DNA from: Lates calcarifer
Lineage: Eukaryota > Chordata > Actinopteri > Centropomidae
Direction: 5' to 3'
Assembly (NCBI RefSeq): GCF_001640805.2
Contig: NC_066851.1
Span: 24,452,197-24,516,196 of the forward strand
DNA length: 64,000 bases
The translations under genes were made by a program, and so were the position numbers. Every line of letters begins with the position of its first letter. Within the stretch, counting starts at the first letter, position 1. Below the pieces are notes generated by a model, which worked only from the letters and a program-made list of their open reading frames with translations, had not been told where the DNA came from and ran no database searches. This document shows, in pieces, positions 21,707 to 32,854 of the stretch.

Positions 21707-23162
21707 CGGCGTTGTTGATGAGCAGATCCAGCCTGGACTCCGTTTTCAGGAAGGTTTCAGCGAAGCAGCGGACCGACTTCAGACTGGCCAGGTCCAGATG
21801 CATGTAGAGAACGTCAGTACTTCCTGTTTCCTGCAATAAAAAGATTCTTTTTCTTATTCTTACACTTGAAGACAGAGTCCTGCAGGACTGATGCTAAAAC
21901 CAGGACGTCAGTTAGCATGTTAGCACTTCCTGTTCCTCGTCCTAGAGTCAGTGTGTTTCTGGTTAAATGTCTTTTGTAGAAGAGCTCAGAGCTAAATGAA
22001 AGACCAGTTGGAAGCTTAGTGGTGGAGACCCGTCATTTCACCTCCTTAGCTCCGTTCAGCTGAAACAGACCTTTACTCACATTAATACAGGAATGTAGTT
22101 CAGCTCCCTGCAGTCACACCTTTTTCTATTGTCCCAACAAACTGTGCTGTGGCTGCTGATGTTTATTATCTGTTTGTTTAACTGTATTTGACTCAGAGAG
22201 CTGGAGAAGACATGAACATCTGTTTTGTTCTGGAAGGAACCAAGTCCAAGAGATAAAAATCCTTCAGCAGGATCAGATCTAACCCTCCACTCTTCTCTTC
22301 CTTCCTACCTGTTGTATATCTGCGATGGCCGCCTCGGCTTTGTCCCGGTTCCGGCAGGCCAGGATCACTCTGGCTCCCTTCCTGGCCAGGTGCAGTGCCG
22401 TGGCTTTACCAATGCCGGTGTTCCCTCCTGCAGAGAGAAAACCAACTGTCAGCACTCTGTAAAACATCGAGGCGTTCAGGGGCTTTTGGCTTGCAGGGAG
22501 CATTTTTACATGACAAAATGTTTGATGTGTTTCCTTTAACACCGGCATCATGAGCATCATATCTGCTCCTCATCATCATCATGTGAAGACATTTTCTCCC
22601 AGACCTGTTCAGACCTGTGTTGCACCTGGTCTTCAGGTAAAAAAAATCAGCTCCTTGTTGTTTGGGGGTGTGACCGAGATCATGACCCAATAACAACACA
22701 TTCACTTTGAGACTGACAGATGATGTTTACTATTTAAGCAGAGTGAAATGGTTGAACACTGAACCACAGGATCATTAGTTAAAGAATCAGGTCCCAGTAA
22801 AACCTAGACTGGTTCTCAGTGGTATTTAAATGTAGGTTCAGTGGAAGGAAACAGTTTATATTGTGGTTATTCCACTGAACGACTCTGTTTCCTAAAAAAG
22901 ATTTTAAATAAAAATTTAAAAAACACTCAACTTTTTTTAAATTGTCAACTTGAAGAATCGTGTGCACACTGATCATTTAAAGGTTTTCAGTTTTTCACCT
23001 GTCATCAGTGATAACCCCGCCCCCCGCAGTCTCACCTGTGATGACGACAGTCTTTCCCGCCATCGCTGCGTTCCCTCTGCATTTGGATCTCTTGAAGAGC
23101 GTCTGTATGAGGACGATGTATCCTCCCAGAAGCACCCCGGCCAGCAGCAGCAGGTGAAACAT
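19011..23162 (-). CDS. dhrs13: dhrs13-like short-chain dehydrogenase/reductase, copy 1 (intact)
   Basis: NAD(P)-dependent SDR of the DHRS13/RDH11-14 group, expected to be membrane-anchored and to reduce retinal- or lipid-type carbonyls (family knowledge; substrate unknown). Exons in transcript order: 23162-23036, 22427-22309, 21830-21707, 21135-20963, 20468-20315, 19270-19011; about 318 residues. The N-terminus is one hydrophobic anchor ([18 protein letters not shown]). Then come the cofactor motif [26 protein letters not shown], the active-site motif YCNSK (YxxxK), HPG and the DHRS13-typical [15 protein letters not shown]. The C-terminus is [12 protein letters not shown] and CGLS. It stops well before the long tail of mammalian DHRS13. 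Differs from copies 2 and 3 by an extra intron after GHIDFE. The ATG was chosen because it directly precedes the anchor. Confidence 0.88.
19720..20116. repeat. Dispersed element, longer copy (inverted relative to 21903-22028)
   Basis: Lies in the last intron of dhrs13-like copy 1. Its two end segments (about 19721-19778 and 20053-20116) are the reverse complement of the element at 21903-22028. The central part of about 270 bp is missing from that second copy, as in an internally deleted non-autonomous transposon. Confidence 0.6.
21676..21704. repeat. (GT)n tract next to a dhrs13-like donor
   Basis: On the minus strand this is a CA run beginning directly after the exon-3 donor of dhrs13-like copy 1. 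Confidence 0.9.
21903..22028. repeat. Dispersed element, internally deleted copy
   Basis: Shares CAGTTAGCATGTTAGCACTT and AAGAGCTCAGAGCTAAATGA with the reverse complement of 20116-19721, at high identity. The shared parts are joined at about 21970, where the other copy has about 270 extra bases. Confidence 0.6.
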
Positions 23163-24469
23163 GGTCGGTCCCGGCACCACCTGAGAATCACTGACGGACT
23201 CAGGAGCAGAGACGCGTCCTTTATACACCTGAAGGGACTCACCTGTCGGAGCGGTTCTTCCTGTCTGAGTAGGGCGGAGGATGAATCACAGCACCGGTCC
23301 GGTCCGACCGGTTCCTCATCGATCAGCTCTGACGTGGGACTGAAACTCTGCTGCCGCTGTTTGACCTTTCACCCACTGAACCCCGGAGAGAGGCTCACGC
23401 TGCGTTCAGGACCACGGTAGACTCGGAAACTTCGGAGCGGGAGTTCTGAAAAACGTGCGTTCACGTGACCAACTCGGAAAACAACATGGATGACACAGCA
23501 ACGTCTCCGCTCTGTGTCACAAATCACTCCCAACTTGTACTGCTGTCTGAATGTATACTGAGAATTATCGCACTCTATATAGGGAACTCAAAGTATCCCA
23601 CAATGCATCGTGAGAAGTGAACAACCGATGGTCACTAACCAAGCAATATCCCATCATGCAATGCGTACGCGCTGTGAGAGAGCGAAAAGAGGCCGACAGG
23701 GCACGCGTGCAGCGCATTTCAACAAGACAATTCAAAGAGCTTTTACATCAAACTTGAAAAGCATCGGGACAAAGTGTAAAAGAAACTCAAACAGACATTC
23801 AGGTACAATTAAGTACAATTATTGAGATTAGAGATTAGAAAATAAAAATAAGCTAAAATACAGTAAAGCAAATAGAAAATAAAAACAGTTACAAGCAGAG
23901 CAATAAATTTATCATAAATCTTTATCTTGATTTAACAAACTGAAAATATTTATTAGGGATTGTTCACCGGCTGACATTAGTCTGAGCACCACTGTATAGT
24001 CCACTACATTGAGTTTCCTACATAGTGAGTAGGACATAAGGAATGAGTGAGTGATTTCGGACACAGTAGTTGTTTTGCTCATACACAAGTTGTTGCAGCA
24101 GCTTTCCGGGGTTGAGAAAAGTCTGAGACGAATATTCTTGTATTTGTATATTAATGGGCTAAAATGATTAATTACAAAACGTCTTTGTGCAACTGTAACA
24201 ATTCAGAGATGTTTTAAAAATGTAAATATATCACAGATAATATTAACAGACTTGTTGAAAGTACTTAACTAACGTTTGAAATATTACAGTTCCTGCCACT
24301 CAGGACGGAAGACGCCATGATTGTAGTTATGACGTCAGATCGGATCAAGCTGCGTTCAGGACACATGAGAAAGTCTGAAATTACATGTTCCGACTCGGAA
24401 AAGAACATTCAGTCACATTAACAGGTTGATTTTGCTGAAAATTCTGCACCTTTGGTTCACAGATGACTT
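23163..24469. other. Spacer between dhrs13-like copies 1 and 2, repeat-rich
   Basis: Contains the presumed promoter of copy 1 (about 23170-23420, moderately GC-rich) and a degraded inverted-repeat element (about 23535-24075). The phrase CTGCGTTCAGGAC occurs twice (about 23400 and 24352), each followed within about 70 bp by an ACTCGGAAA word. No further gene was seen. Confidence 0.5.
23535..24075. repeat. Degraded MITE/hAT-like element with inverted ends
   Basis: The left end (CTGCTGTCTGAATG, then CTATATAGGGAACTCAAAGTA) resembles the reverse complement of the right end (CTACTGTGTCCGAAATCACT, then CACTATGTAGGAAACTCAATGTA). The ATCCCACAATGCAT words inside are common in fish elements of this type. 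The arms are diverged and the boundaries approximate. Confidence 0.4.
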
Positions 24470-24797
24470 AATTTGCACATTCCTTATTCCCGTGGGCTGA
24501 TTCATACTGTACTGTACATACCTTAGAAGTACAGGTGTTCCAAAATTGCATTCAACGAAACTCAGACTTTTGATTTTCCGGTAGACTGTTAAACTTTAAT
24601 GAATGACTCCAGGGACTCAGGTATAAGAATGAGCATTACATTCACCAGAAAGAAAAAAGAAAAGACTTATTCTTGTTAATCATTATTCAATGTCTCAAAT
24701 TTCTATGGCGTTTGTAGAATAAAAGAATTTCATTTCATAGATTAAAAGAATTTAATTTTGTAGACGTATTTATTTAAATCAGGTTTCACGTTTGTTT

Positions 24798-27326
24798 TCA
24801 GGACAGACCACAGAAGCTCTCGCTGAGCTCCCACAGCTTCTTGGCCACGGCGTCGTCTCTCGCCTTCGGATTGATTTTGAGCACTGGGGCGCAGCAGGTG
24901 AAGTAGTGACCGCTGAGGTGCTCGATGCCTTGCTCCAGGGCACAGTGGAGTGTGGTCTGAGCCCCAGACTCAGCATCCACAGAAAACAGGCTGACGGTGT
25001 TGAGGAGGACATTCCACCAGGAGGTGGCGTGACGACCGAGCTCTGTCTTTATGAATCCTGGAGAGAGAAAAGAAATTTATAACTGACAATACATTTAATT
25101 TATATGCTATGGAAGACTATTACTGTCAGAGGAAAAGGATTAAATGTAAGAAATAGAAATGGATGTCATTTTTGAAAATGGAGTCAAAATCAAGAGGAAC
25201 TCTGTCAAAATTGTGACTGACTTAGTAAAATTATAAGAAGTAGAAGAAATAATGACAAATTGAAATAATTAGAGAGCAAAGTCAAAATTATGATTGAATG
25301 GTTTTGATAAATATTTAATATTAAATAAATATTCAGAACATTGAATAGACCCTGCTGTTGTCTACTGACCAGGGTGGAGGCTGTAGCAGGTGACCTCGGT
25401 GCCCTCCAGTCTCTTGGCGAGCTCGTAGGTGAAGAGGACGTTGCACAGTTTGCTGTGGCAGTAGCCCTGGAAGATCTCGTAGTCACTGTTTCCCGGAACC
25501 AAATCTCTGTGAGTCATCAGACAGTTGAAATCCACTTTTCCCATCTCGTGGGCTTTGGAGGCCACGGTCACAACACGGCTCGGCCCGCTCTCCTTCAGCT
25601 GGTCCAGGAGCAAAACCGTCAGCAGGAAGTGACCAAGGTGGTTGACACCGAACATCATCCCAAAACCATCCTCGTGTTTTTCCACCGTTTGCCACACCTG
25701 AAGACAAAAATGTCATTAGAAAGTAGTTTTACTCTTTATTTTTCAATTTAACATGAGAGGATGTTACACCTTGTTCTCTTTGTTTCTCAGGGTTACTGTG
25801 CACAGTCATAGTACACCTACTGTGCATTCAGTCTGAATATCAGAGGCCTGACCTGCGTTGTTGATGAGGATGTCCAGCCTGGGCTCAGACTTCAGGAAGT
25901 TGTCGACAAAGGATCGAACAGACTTCAGACTGGCCAGGTCGAGCTGCATGAAGATCACCTGTTTGTTCCCCGTCTCCTGATCACACAGAATGACGAGGTT
26001 AGAAAACGTTACACACTTCAGGACAGTTTCCTGCATTTCACCAAGCTTTTCAATCACTAGATGGTTTTCCAGCTTTTAAAATGTTAAAAGATGTTGAAGA
26101 GTTGTGTTGATCAGCTTTGTGGTTTTTGTAAAACAAATAGTTTAAACTAATAATTTGGAGAAATGGGCAGATTCAGTTGGCATGTATAAATGTGTATCAT
26201 CAGCATAGCAATGGACCCTAACCCTCCTGGTCAGTTTGTGCAGTGACTTCTACAGTCAGAAGATCTTTTTCTTGTTTTTACCTGAATGATTTCTTGGACG
26301 GCTGCTTCACCCCGTCCTTTATCCCGGCAGGCTAGGATCACCCTCGCCCCCCTTCTGGCCAGGTCTATTGCTGTGGTCTTACCAATACCGGTGTTTGCTC
26401 CTGAAGATGAAGGACAGAACCATGGAATTTTATTAGCCATGATAGTGACGTGGTGCTGTTGATCTACCAGTTTGGTCCAGATTAGAATATCTCAAAAACT
26501 ATTAACACTCATTTTTGTTTGGACATTCTGAACATTTTAATGACTTTATGTCCACGTTGACTCAAGAGTTGAGCTTGAAATTTTCATTCCTGACCTTGGA
26601 AACGACAGCTGACAGTCCGTTTAGTACCTGTTCTCGAGCTTTAGATCAGATCACGTGAGCCTCCTTGGCTGATACTCAAGAACGTTTTGGTGAGGCTGTT
26701 TTGAATAGAATAATAAAGGCATGGATTTTGACACACCTCTGCAAGATACATCCTGCCTTAGTTTATGTTGCATCTTAGATGGTTGAAATTTCTTGACAAA
26801 CTTGCAACTAAACAATCACCAAAACCAGTTAATACACTAATACTGAGACTTTGTGGTCCCTGGACAGTTGCTTGCTTTGACCAGTTGATAATCAACTTGC
26901 TTTAGACTTTTCCACTCATTTATTCAGAGATAAATATGTCTAATTTTCCAGTTTTCAAGATGTAGTAAATCTAAGTTGGTGAAACTCTCAGGACACTTTA
27001 AGTATCCTCCAAATAAATAGAAGTCCTCTGAATGTTCAAATATAACTCCTGGCTGGCTTTTTGATCATGTTTCCTCACATGAAACATTTTCTGACTCAGC
27101 AGTTTGATTTCAGCAGCTGTTCTCAGTGAACATATTTGCAATAGTTCCTACTTCTTATCCTGTGAAGGCGCTTTGACCTGCAGGTCGTGAACTCACCAGT
27201 AACGATGACGGTTTTCCCGTGTAACTTTGTAGCAGCTGTGCATCTGGGCAGCTTGAGAACAGTCATATGGAGAAGAAAATAAACTCCAACTAACAGAGCT
27301 CCAAACAGCAGCAGCTCCACAATCAT
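24798..27326 (-). CDS. dhrs13-like SDR, copy 2 (one frame break in exon 4)
   Basis: Same family as copy 1. Exons in transcript order: 27326-27197, 26400-26282, 25976-25853, 25697-25370, 25057-24798. The protein begins with a hydrophobic anchor ([19 protein letters not shown]). It then shows [36 protein letters not shown], the active-site YCHSK and the end [12 protein letters not shown]...CGLS. Exon 4 fuses what are exons 4 and 5 in copy 1, so one intron is absent. The start of exon 4 carries one base too many, near an A-run at 25676-25680. Reading on from NNAG leaves the family frame; the family frame resumes at [15 protein letters not shown]. Either a pseudogene, an unusual splice choice, or a base-run error in the assembly. 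Confidence 0.75.
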
Positions 27327-27455
27327 CCTGACTGCAAATACATCAAACCACATACACCAACTGAACAAAACACAGGCTGCTCCTTGTGAACAGTCTGAGT
27401 GTGTGCTGTGTTAGATCAACAACTCCACTCCCTTTCCACTTCTACCAAAACTACA

Positions 27456-27469
27456 GTGCCACCTGGTGG
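27456..27469 (-). promoter_or_regulatory. CTCF-like motif upstream of dhrs13-like copy 2
   Basis: The minus strand reads CCACCAGGTGGCAC, a full match to CCASYAGRKGGCRS, about 130 bp upstream of the copy 2 ATG. It is duplicated at copy 3 (31099-31112). Confidence 0.45.
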
Positions 27470-28359
27470 CGGACTGCTCTGAACGTTTTTATTCTGACAA
27501 TTTTATTGAGGTCTTTCAAAGTTTGCATCCTGTGCATCATAGAAAAAGATTTAAAAAAACAACAACATGCACTAAAATAAGTGTTCTGTCAAATTCCTTA
27601 CTGGGGTTTAGAGTCCATATATTTATCCAGACCACTGAAAAATAGTCCCTTAATTTGTCTCTAGAGGCAGTGATGAGACAGCTGCAGGGAGAGAAACAGA
27701 TTTCTGTTTGTTTTAGCAGTGACAAAGATTTAAAGCCAGTTAAAGTCTGTAATTAGTGGTTGTTCATAACAATTTACTGTTCATTGGTAAATCTGGGAAA
27801 TTTTACCAAGTAAAGAAGTGAAATAAACGATCTGATGGTATTTATAGATCGATTATCGATCAAACTGTATTTATCAAATGATTTACTGTTTATTTAATTT
27901 TCACATTCCTTATGTCTGTGGGCTGATCATATTGTATTGTACCCTTAGAAATACAGGTGTACTGACATAAATATTATGCATGTTTTTAAAAATATGCGTG
28001 TGCCTACATAAATATACATATTACACATTATACATACTAGTATTAAAACTGATACTAGCACTAAAATATTTGCCTCAATAATGTAAAAAAAGAATATAGT
28101 AAAATAACAATGATCAATTAGTCCAAAATAAAGATTTGTGAAAATTGCTTTCAAGGACGCTCAGACTTTCGATTGTTTTATTAGACTGCTGAATTTTAAT
28201 AACTCCAGTGACTCAGGTAGAAGAAAGAGGATTACATTTACTAAAGTAAAAAAGTTGTCCTATCCCTTTAATCATCAGTCAGTGTGTCACATTTATAGCA
28301 AAGTGTAATTTGCAGAATAAAAACATTTTGTAAATTTAAATCAGGTTTCACATTTGTTT

Positions 28360-30742
28360 TCAGGACAGACCACAGAAGCTCTCGCTGAGCTCCCACAGCT
28401 TCTTGGCCACGGCGTCGTCTCTCGCCTTCGGATTGATTTTGAGCACTGGAGCGCAGCAGGTGAAGTAGTGACCGCTGAGGTGCTCGATGCCTTGCTCCAG
28501 GGCACAGTGGAGTGTGGTCTGAGCTCCAGACTCAGCATCCACAGAGAAGAAGAGGACAAAGGGTCTGAGGAAGAGCGTCCACCAGAAGCTAGCATAACGA
28601 CCGATCTCTGTCTTAATGACTCCTGGAGAGAGAAAAGAGGTTCAAATTATGATTTAATGACTTTGATTTAGAAGTCAATGTGTTGGCTACAAGTAAACAT
28701 AAGATTAGTAAAACTATCAGCAGTGATGTTGAATAGACCCTGCTGTTGTCTACTGACCAGGGTGGAGGCTGTAGCAGGTGACCTCGGTGCCCTCCAGTCT
28801 CTTGGCGAGCTCGTAGGTGAAGAGGACGTTGCACAGTTTGCTGTGGCAGTAGTCCTGGAAGATCTCGTAGTCACTGTTCCCGGAACCAAATCTCTGTGAG
28901 TCATCAGACAGTTGAAATCCACTTTTCCCATCTCGTGGGCTTTGGAGGCCACGGTCACAACACGGCTCGGCCCGCTCTCCTTCAGCTGGTCCAGGAGCAA
29001 AGCCGTCAGCAGGAAGTGACCAAGGTGGTTGACACCGAAACATCATCCCAAAACCATCCTCGGTTTTTTCCACCGTTTGCGCACACACCTGAAAGACCAG
29101 TAAAATGTCTTGTCAGTTAGGATAAAGTAGTTTTATACTCTTCTATTATATATTTTTCAATTTATAACATGAGAGGATGTTACACCTTGTTCTCTTTGTT
29201 TCTCAGGGTTACTGTGCACAGTCATAGTACACCTACTGTGCATTCAGTCTGAATATCAGAGGCCTGACCTGCGTTGTTGATGAGGATGTCCAGCCTGGGC
29301 TCAGACTTCAGGAAGTTGTCGACAAAGGATCGAACAGACTTCAGACTGGCCAGGTCGAGCTGCATGAAGATCACCTGTTTGTTCCCCGTCTCCTGATCAC
29401 ACAGAATGACGAGGTTAGAAAACGTTACACACTTCAGGACAGTTTCCTGCATTTCACCAAGCTTTTCAATCACTAGATGGTTTTCCAGCTTTTAAAATGT
29501 TAAAAGATGTTGAAGAGTTGTGTTGATCAGCTTTGTGGTTTTTGTAAAACAAATAGTTTAAACTAATAATTTGGAGAAATGGGCAGATTCAGTTGGCATG
29601 TATAAATGTGTATCATCAGCATAGCAATGGACCCTAACCCTCCTGGTCAGTTTGTGCAGTGACTTCTACAGTCAGAAGATCTTTTTCTTGTTTTTACCTG
29701 AATGATTTCTTGGACGGCTGCTTCACCCCGTCCTTTATCCCGGCAGGCTAGGATCACCCTCGCCCCCCTTCTGGCCAGGTCTATTGCTGTGGTCTTACCA
29801 ATACCGGTGTTTGCTCCTGAAGATGAAGGACAGAACCATGGAATTTTATTAGCCATGATAGTGACGTGGTGCTGTTGATCTACCAGTTTGGTCCAGATTA
29901 GAATATCTCAAAAACTATTAACACTCATTTTTGTTTGGACATTCTGAACATTTTAATGACTTTATGTCCACGTTGACTCAAGAGTTGAGCTTGAAATTTT
30001 CATTCCTGACCTTGGAAACGACAGCTGACAGTCCGTTTAGTACCTGTTCTCGAGCTTTAGATCAGATCACGTGAGCCTCCTTGGCTGATACTCAAGAACG
30101 TTTTGGTGACGCTGTTTTGAATAGAATAATAAAGGCATGGATTTTGACACACCTCTGCAAGATACATCCTGCCTTAGTTTATGTTGCATCTTAGATGGTT
30201 GAAATTTCTTGACAAACTTGCAACTAAACAATCACCAAAACCAGTTAATACACTAATACTGAGACTTTGTGGTCCCTGGACAGTTGCTTGCTTTGACCAG
30301 TTGATAATCAACTTGCTTTAGACTTTTCCACTCATTTATTCAGAGATAAATATGTCTAATTTTCCAGTTTTCAAGACGTACTAAATCTAAGTTGGTGAAA
30401 CTCTCAGGACACTTTAAGTATCCTCCAAATAAATAAAAGTCCTCTGAATGTTCAAATATATCTCCTGGCTGGCTTTTTGATCATGTTTCCTCACATGAAA
30501 CATTTTCTGACTCAGCAGTTTGATTTCAGCAGCTGTTCTCAGTGAACATATTTGCAATAGTTCCTACTTCTTATCCTGTGAAGGCGCTTTGACCTGCAGG
30601 TCGTGAACTCACCAGTAACGATGACGGTTTTCCCGTGTAACTTTGTAGCAGCTGTGCATCTGGGCAGCTTGAGAACAGTCATATGGAGAAGAAAATAAAC
30701 TCCAACTAACAGAGCTCCAAACAGCAGCAGCTCCACAATCAT
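28360..30742 (-). pseudogene. dhrs13-like SDR, copy 3 (several frame breaks in exon 4)
   Basis: Exon blocks in transcript order: 30742-30613, 29816-29698, 29392-29269, 29088-28758, 28622-28360. Exons 1-3 match copy 2 almost base for base, with the same anchor, TGANTGIG, LACRDK and NNAG. Exon 4 has the extra base shared with copy 2 at its start (A-run, about 29064), a further extra base at about 29038 (GAAAC where copy 2 has GAAC) and a missing base at about 28877 (TTCCCGG where copy 2 has TTTCCCGG). Exon 6 is open and ends [12 protein letters not shown]...CGLS, but its first third differs (KTEIGRYASFWW). Called a pseudogene because three breaks lie in one exon. All are one-base changes in or beside short runs, so a real gene with assembly errors remains possible. 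Confidence 0.6.
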
Positions 30743-31098
30743 CCTGACTGCAAATACATCAAACCACACACACCAACTGAACAAAACTGCTCTGTTGTGA
30801 GCAGCTGCCTCAGTGTGAATGGGTGTGGACTTTGCTGTTATACAACAGTTTATCGGTTGTATCAGCAGCTCCACTCCCTTTCCTCCTCACACCCTGTCTC
30901 GTTCCTTTGGCTGTGATTCAAATGCAGTGTTCAAGTTTCCTTACGTTTCTAGAACCAAAGAGAGGAGGTCAGAATGAGACAGGGGAAAGTGATTTTACTT
31001 TTTCAAGTGGAACCTTTGGTCACATGTGGAGGAAAAGTCAAAGTATGACACAGCAAGACGAGCTGTTTCACTGGTTGAATGTTTGAAGCAAAACCACA

Positions 31099-31112
31099 GT
31101 GCCACCTGGTGG
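31099..31112 (-). promoter_or_regulatory. CTCF-like motif upstream of dhrs13-like copy 3
   Basis: Same minus-strand motif CCACCAGGTGGCAC as at copy 2, retained although the sequence around it has diverged. Confidence 0.45.
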
Positions 31113-31157
31113 CAGATTGCTAACCTACAGGTTTAAAGTATCTGCATCCAGTGCATC

Positions 31158-31180
31158 AAAAAAAAAAAAAAAAAAAAAAA
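31158..31180. repeat. A23 homopolymer
   Basis: An uninterrupted run of 23 A follows GCATC. The matching place in unit A has only a broken A-rich stretch (ATAGAAAAAGATTTAAAAAAAC). Confidence 0.95.
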
Positions 31181-32257
31181 GACTGAAAAATCAATCACTA
31201 TGCACTAAGGTGAGTGTTGTGTCAAAGTTCTTATTGTGGTTTAGAGTTCATATATTTATATATATATAGCACTTAAAAGTTAATCTTTGTGTCTGTTGTG
31301 TCACAGCTGCTGTTTAAGAGCAGGTTAACATGTCTATTGATTTTAGCTGTGACCATCACACATATTTAGAGCCAGCTGAAGATGGTTCGTAATGATCAGT
31401 GGAACCAGCTGAGAATAAAGACAGACTTTTTAACTTCCTGTGGTTCATTAATATTTCAATGAATGAAATAAACCACTGTGATGATATTCATTCAGTCAGT
31501 CAGGTTTCAGTGTTGGCCTTTAACTGAAATAATAATAAGTGACTTTTAACTAAAGTTTGGATTTTGAATCTGCTGCAACAACTTTGATCTTTCAGTTCAG
31601 AAGTTTGGTTTATTAAAAAATAAACAGCAAAAACGATTTTTCATAAAGCAAATGTGAGGAAGGAACCTGAACCCAGGACAACAGCTGCTGTGGAGGACCA
31701 TGGCTGAAAGCTCCAGAAAAAGCTGGGAAATTCATCTTTAGTTGAAGTGTTTTATTTCTATCCACTGAGGAATACCATGAGATGTGGTTAAAAGCTCTGA
31801 AAAAAGGCTGTAAGTGAGGAGTTTTTCAGATCGTACAGTTTATTGTTTCTACATTTCTGGGATGGTTTTTCTTCAGCTCATTTAAAATGTACTTTAGATA
31901 TAAAACAGAAATCTTTTTCATCCTAATTTTCTTTAGAGCCATAAGATGTGGTTTGAAGGTTTTTATTATTAATAAGTAAGTTGGACTTTAAGTGGAGTTT
32001 TTTTTCTGTTGAGATGTTTCTGAGGCTTCGGAGAATGGATGTATTTTAATCAGAATAAGACACAGATAAAGGCTTTAGAAGCTGTAACTAATGTCAGTGG
32101 TGCGCTGAAGAAGTTCTGAGTTGCCAGGTTGTGGAAACTTGTATTAGAAGCTGTAGGCACTGTGGATCTGTCCTCTGCGGGTCCAGTCTTTGGTCAGAGC
32201 CGCTAATGTCTCTGCTCTCAACAGTTTTCCCATTAGTTTGGGTTCTGGGTCCTCTCA

Positions 32258-32854
32258 TCAGTTCTTCCAGAAGTTCGGGTTCTGGGCCATCCTCCTCTGG
32301 AAGTTTTCATACCACTTGAGCACGCAGCTGGACGGGATGAAGGTCTCGGTCGGGTTCGGCGTCATCTGCGCCTGCGACACGGCGAAGGAGGAGGCGAAGT
32401 TGTAGAGACTGTCCAGCATCTTCTGGGTGAACTGCAGGAACGAGTCCACGGTGGACACGGCGGCGCTGGACACCGGGATCTGCTGGGCCAGCTGCTCCAG
32501 AGCCTCCACCGACACTCCGACCTGGGCCACGGAGGGGGACGAGGAGGAGGCCATGGTGCCGAACGGGTGCGCCCCGCCCTCCCCGGCCTTCAGCCCGGAG
32601 ATCTTAAAGATGGCACTGGGCTTGTCGTTCGTGATGAAGCCGAGCAGCTGCCACACCGGACCGCCGCTCGCCGGGTCCGGGAAGGAGAAGTAGACGGCGC
32701 CGCCCATGCCGGCGGGGAACGGCACGGTACCGAGCATGAACACCACCACGTGGTTCACGTTCTCATAGTCCGGCAGGTTGAACACGAACTTGTCCGAGGC
32801 GACCTGCACCGCGTCCGTCTGCACCAACCTGCCGGCGACCAGACAGCCGAACAT
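32258..32854 (-). CDS. hikeshi: hikeshi (OPI10 family), single-exon, 198 aa
   Basis: Hikeshi is the nuclear import carrier for HSP70 during heat stress; it binds ATP-HSP70 and FG-nucleoporins. The frame is open over the full family length (about 197 residues in mammals) and closely matches it: start [81 protein letters not shown], end [18 protein letters not shown]. The middle insert MASSSSPS differs from mammals. Mammalian genes have several introns, but none interrupts the frame here: intron loss or a retrocopy. GC-rich upstream DNA (about 32860-33000) looks like its own promoter, and no inactivating change is seen, so it is probably functional. Confidence 0.95.
   Translation of the reverse strand: MFGCLVAGRLVQTDAVQVASDKFVFNLPDYENVNHVVVFMLGTVPFPAGMGGAVYFSFPDPASGGPVWQLLGFITNDKPSAIFKISGLKAGEGGAHPFGTMASSSSPSVAQVGVSVEALEQLAQQIPVSSAAVSTVDSFLQFTQKMLDSLYNFASSFAVSQAQMTPNPTETFIPSSCVLKWYENFQRRMAQNPNFWKN

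Larger units (their letters stand above)
24470..27890. repeat. Tandem duplication unit A (contains dhrs13-like copy 2)
   Basis: Aligns by eye with unit B (27895-31330) at an offset of about 3.42 kb. The unit starts at the shared phrase CACATTCCTTAT-GTGGGCTGAT and runs past the gene start into the shared CCACCTGGTGGC and TGCACTAA phrases. Identity is very high between about 25743 and 27360 and lower on both sides. Confidence 0.8.
27895..31330. repeat. Tandem duplication unit B (contains dhrs13-like copy 3)
   Basis: Second unit of the duplication described at 24470-27890. Exons 1-3 and their introns are almost identical to unit A. Exon 4 is near-identical apart from small indels. The start of exon 6, the intron before it and the 5' flank are clearly more diverged. 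Confidence 0.8.
30743..32257. other. Spacer between dhrs13-like copy 3 and hikeshi
   Basis: Holds the promoter side of copy 3, a CTCF-like motif, a 23-base A-run (31158-31180) and the probable hikeshi 3' UTR. On the minus strand AATAAA occurs at 31844-31839, about 415 bp past the hikeshi stop. No other gene was seen. Confidence 0.5.

Noticed and set aside
24798..30742. Retinol dehydrogenase rdh11/12/13/14 as the name for the SDR array
   Set aside because: The C-terminal signature ([24 protein letters not shown]) fits DHRS13 better, although the N-terminal half is shared by all these families.
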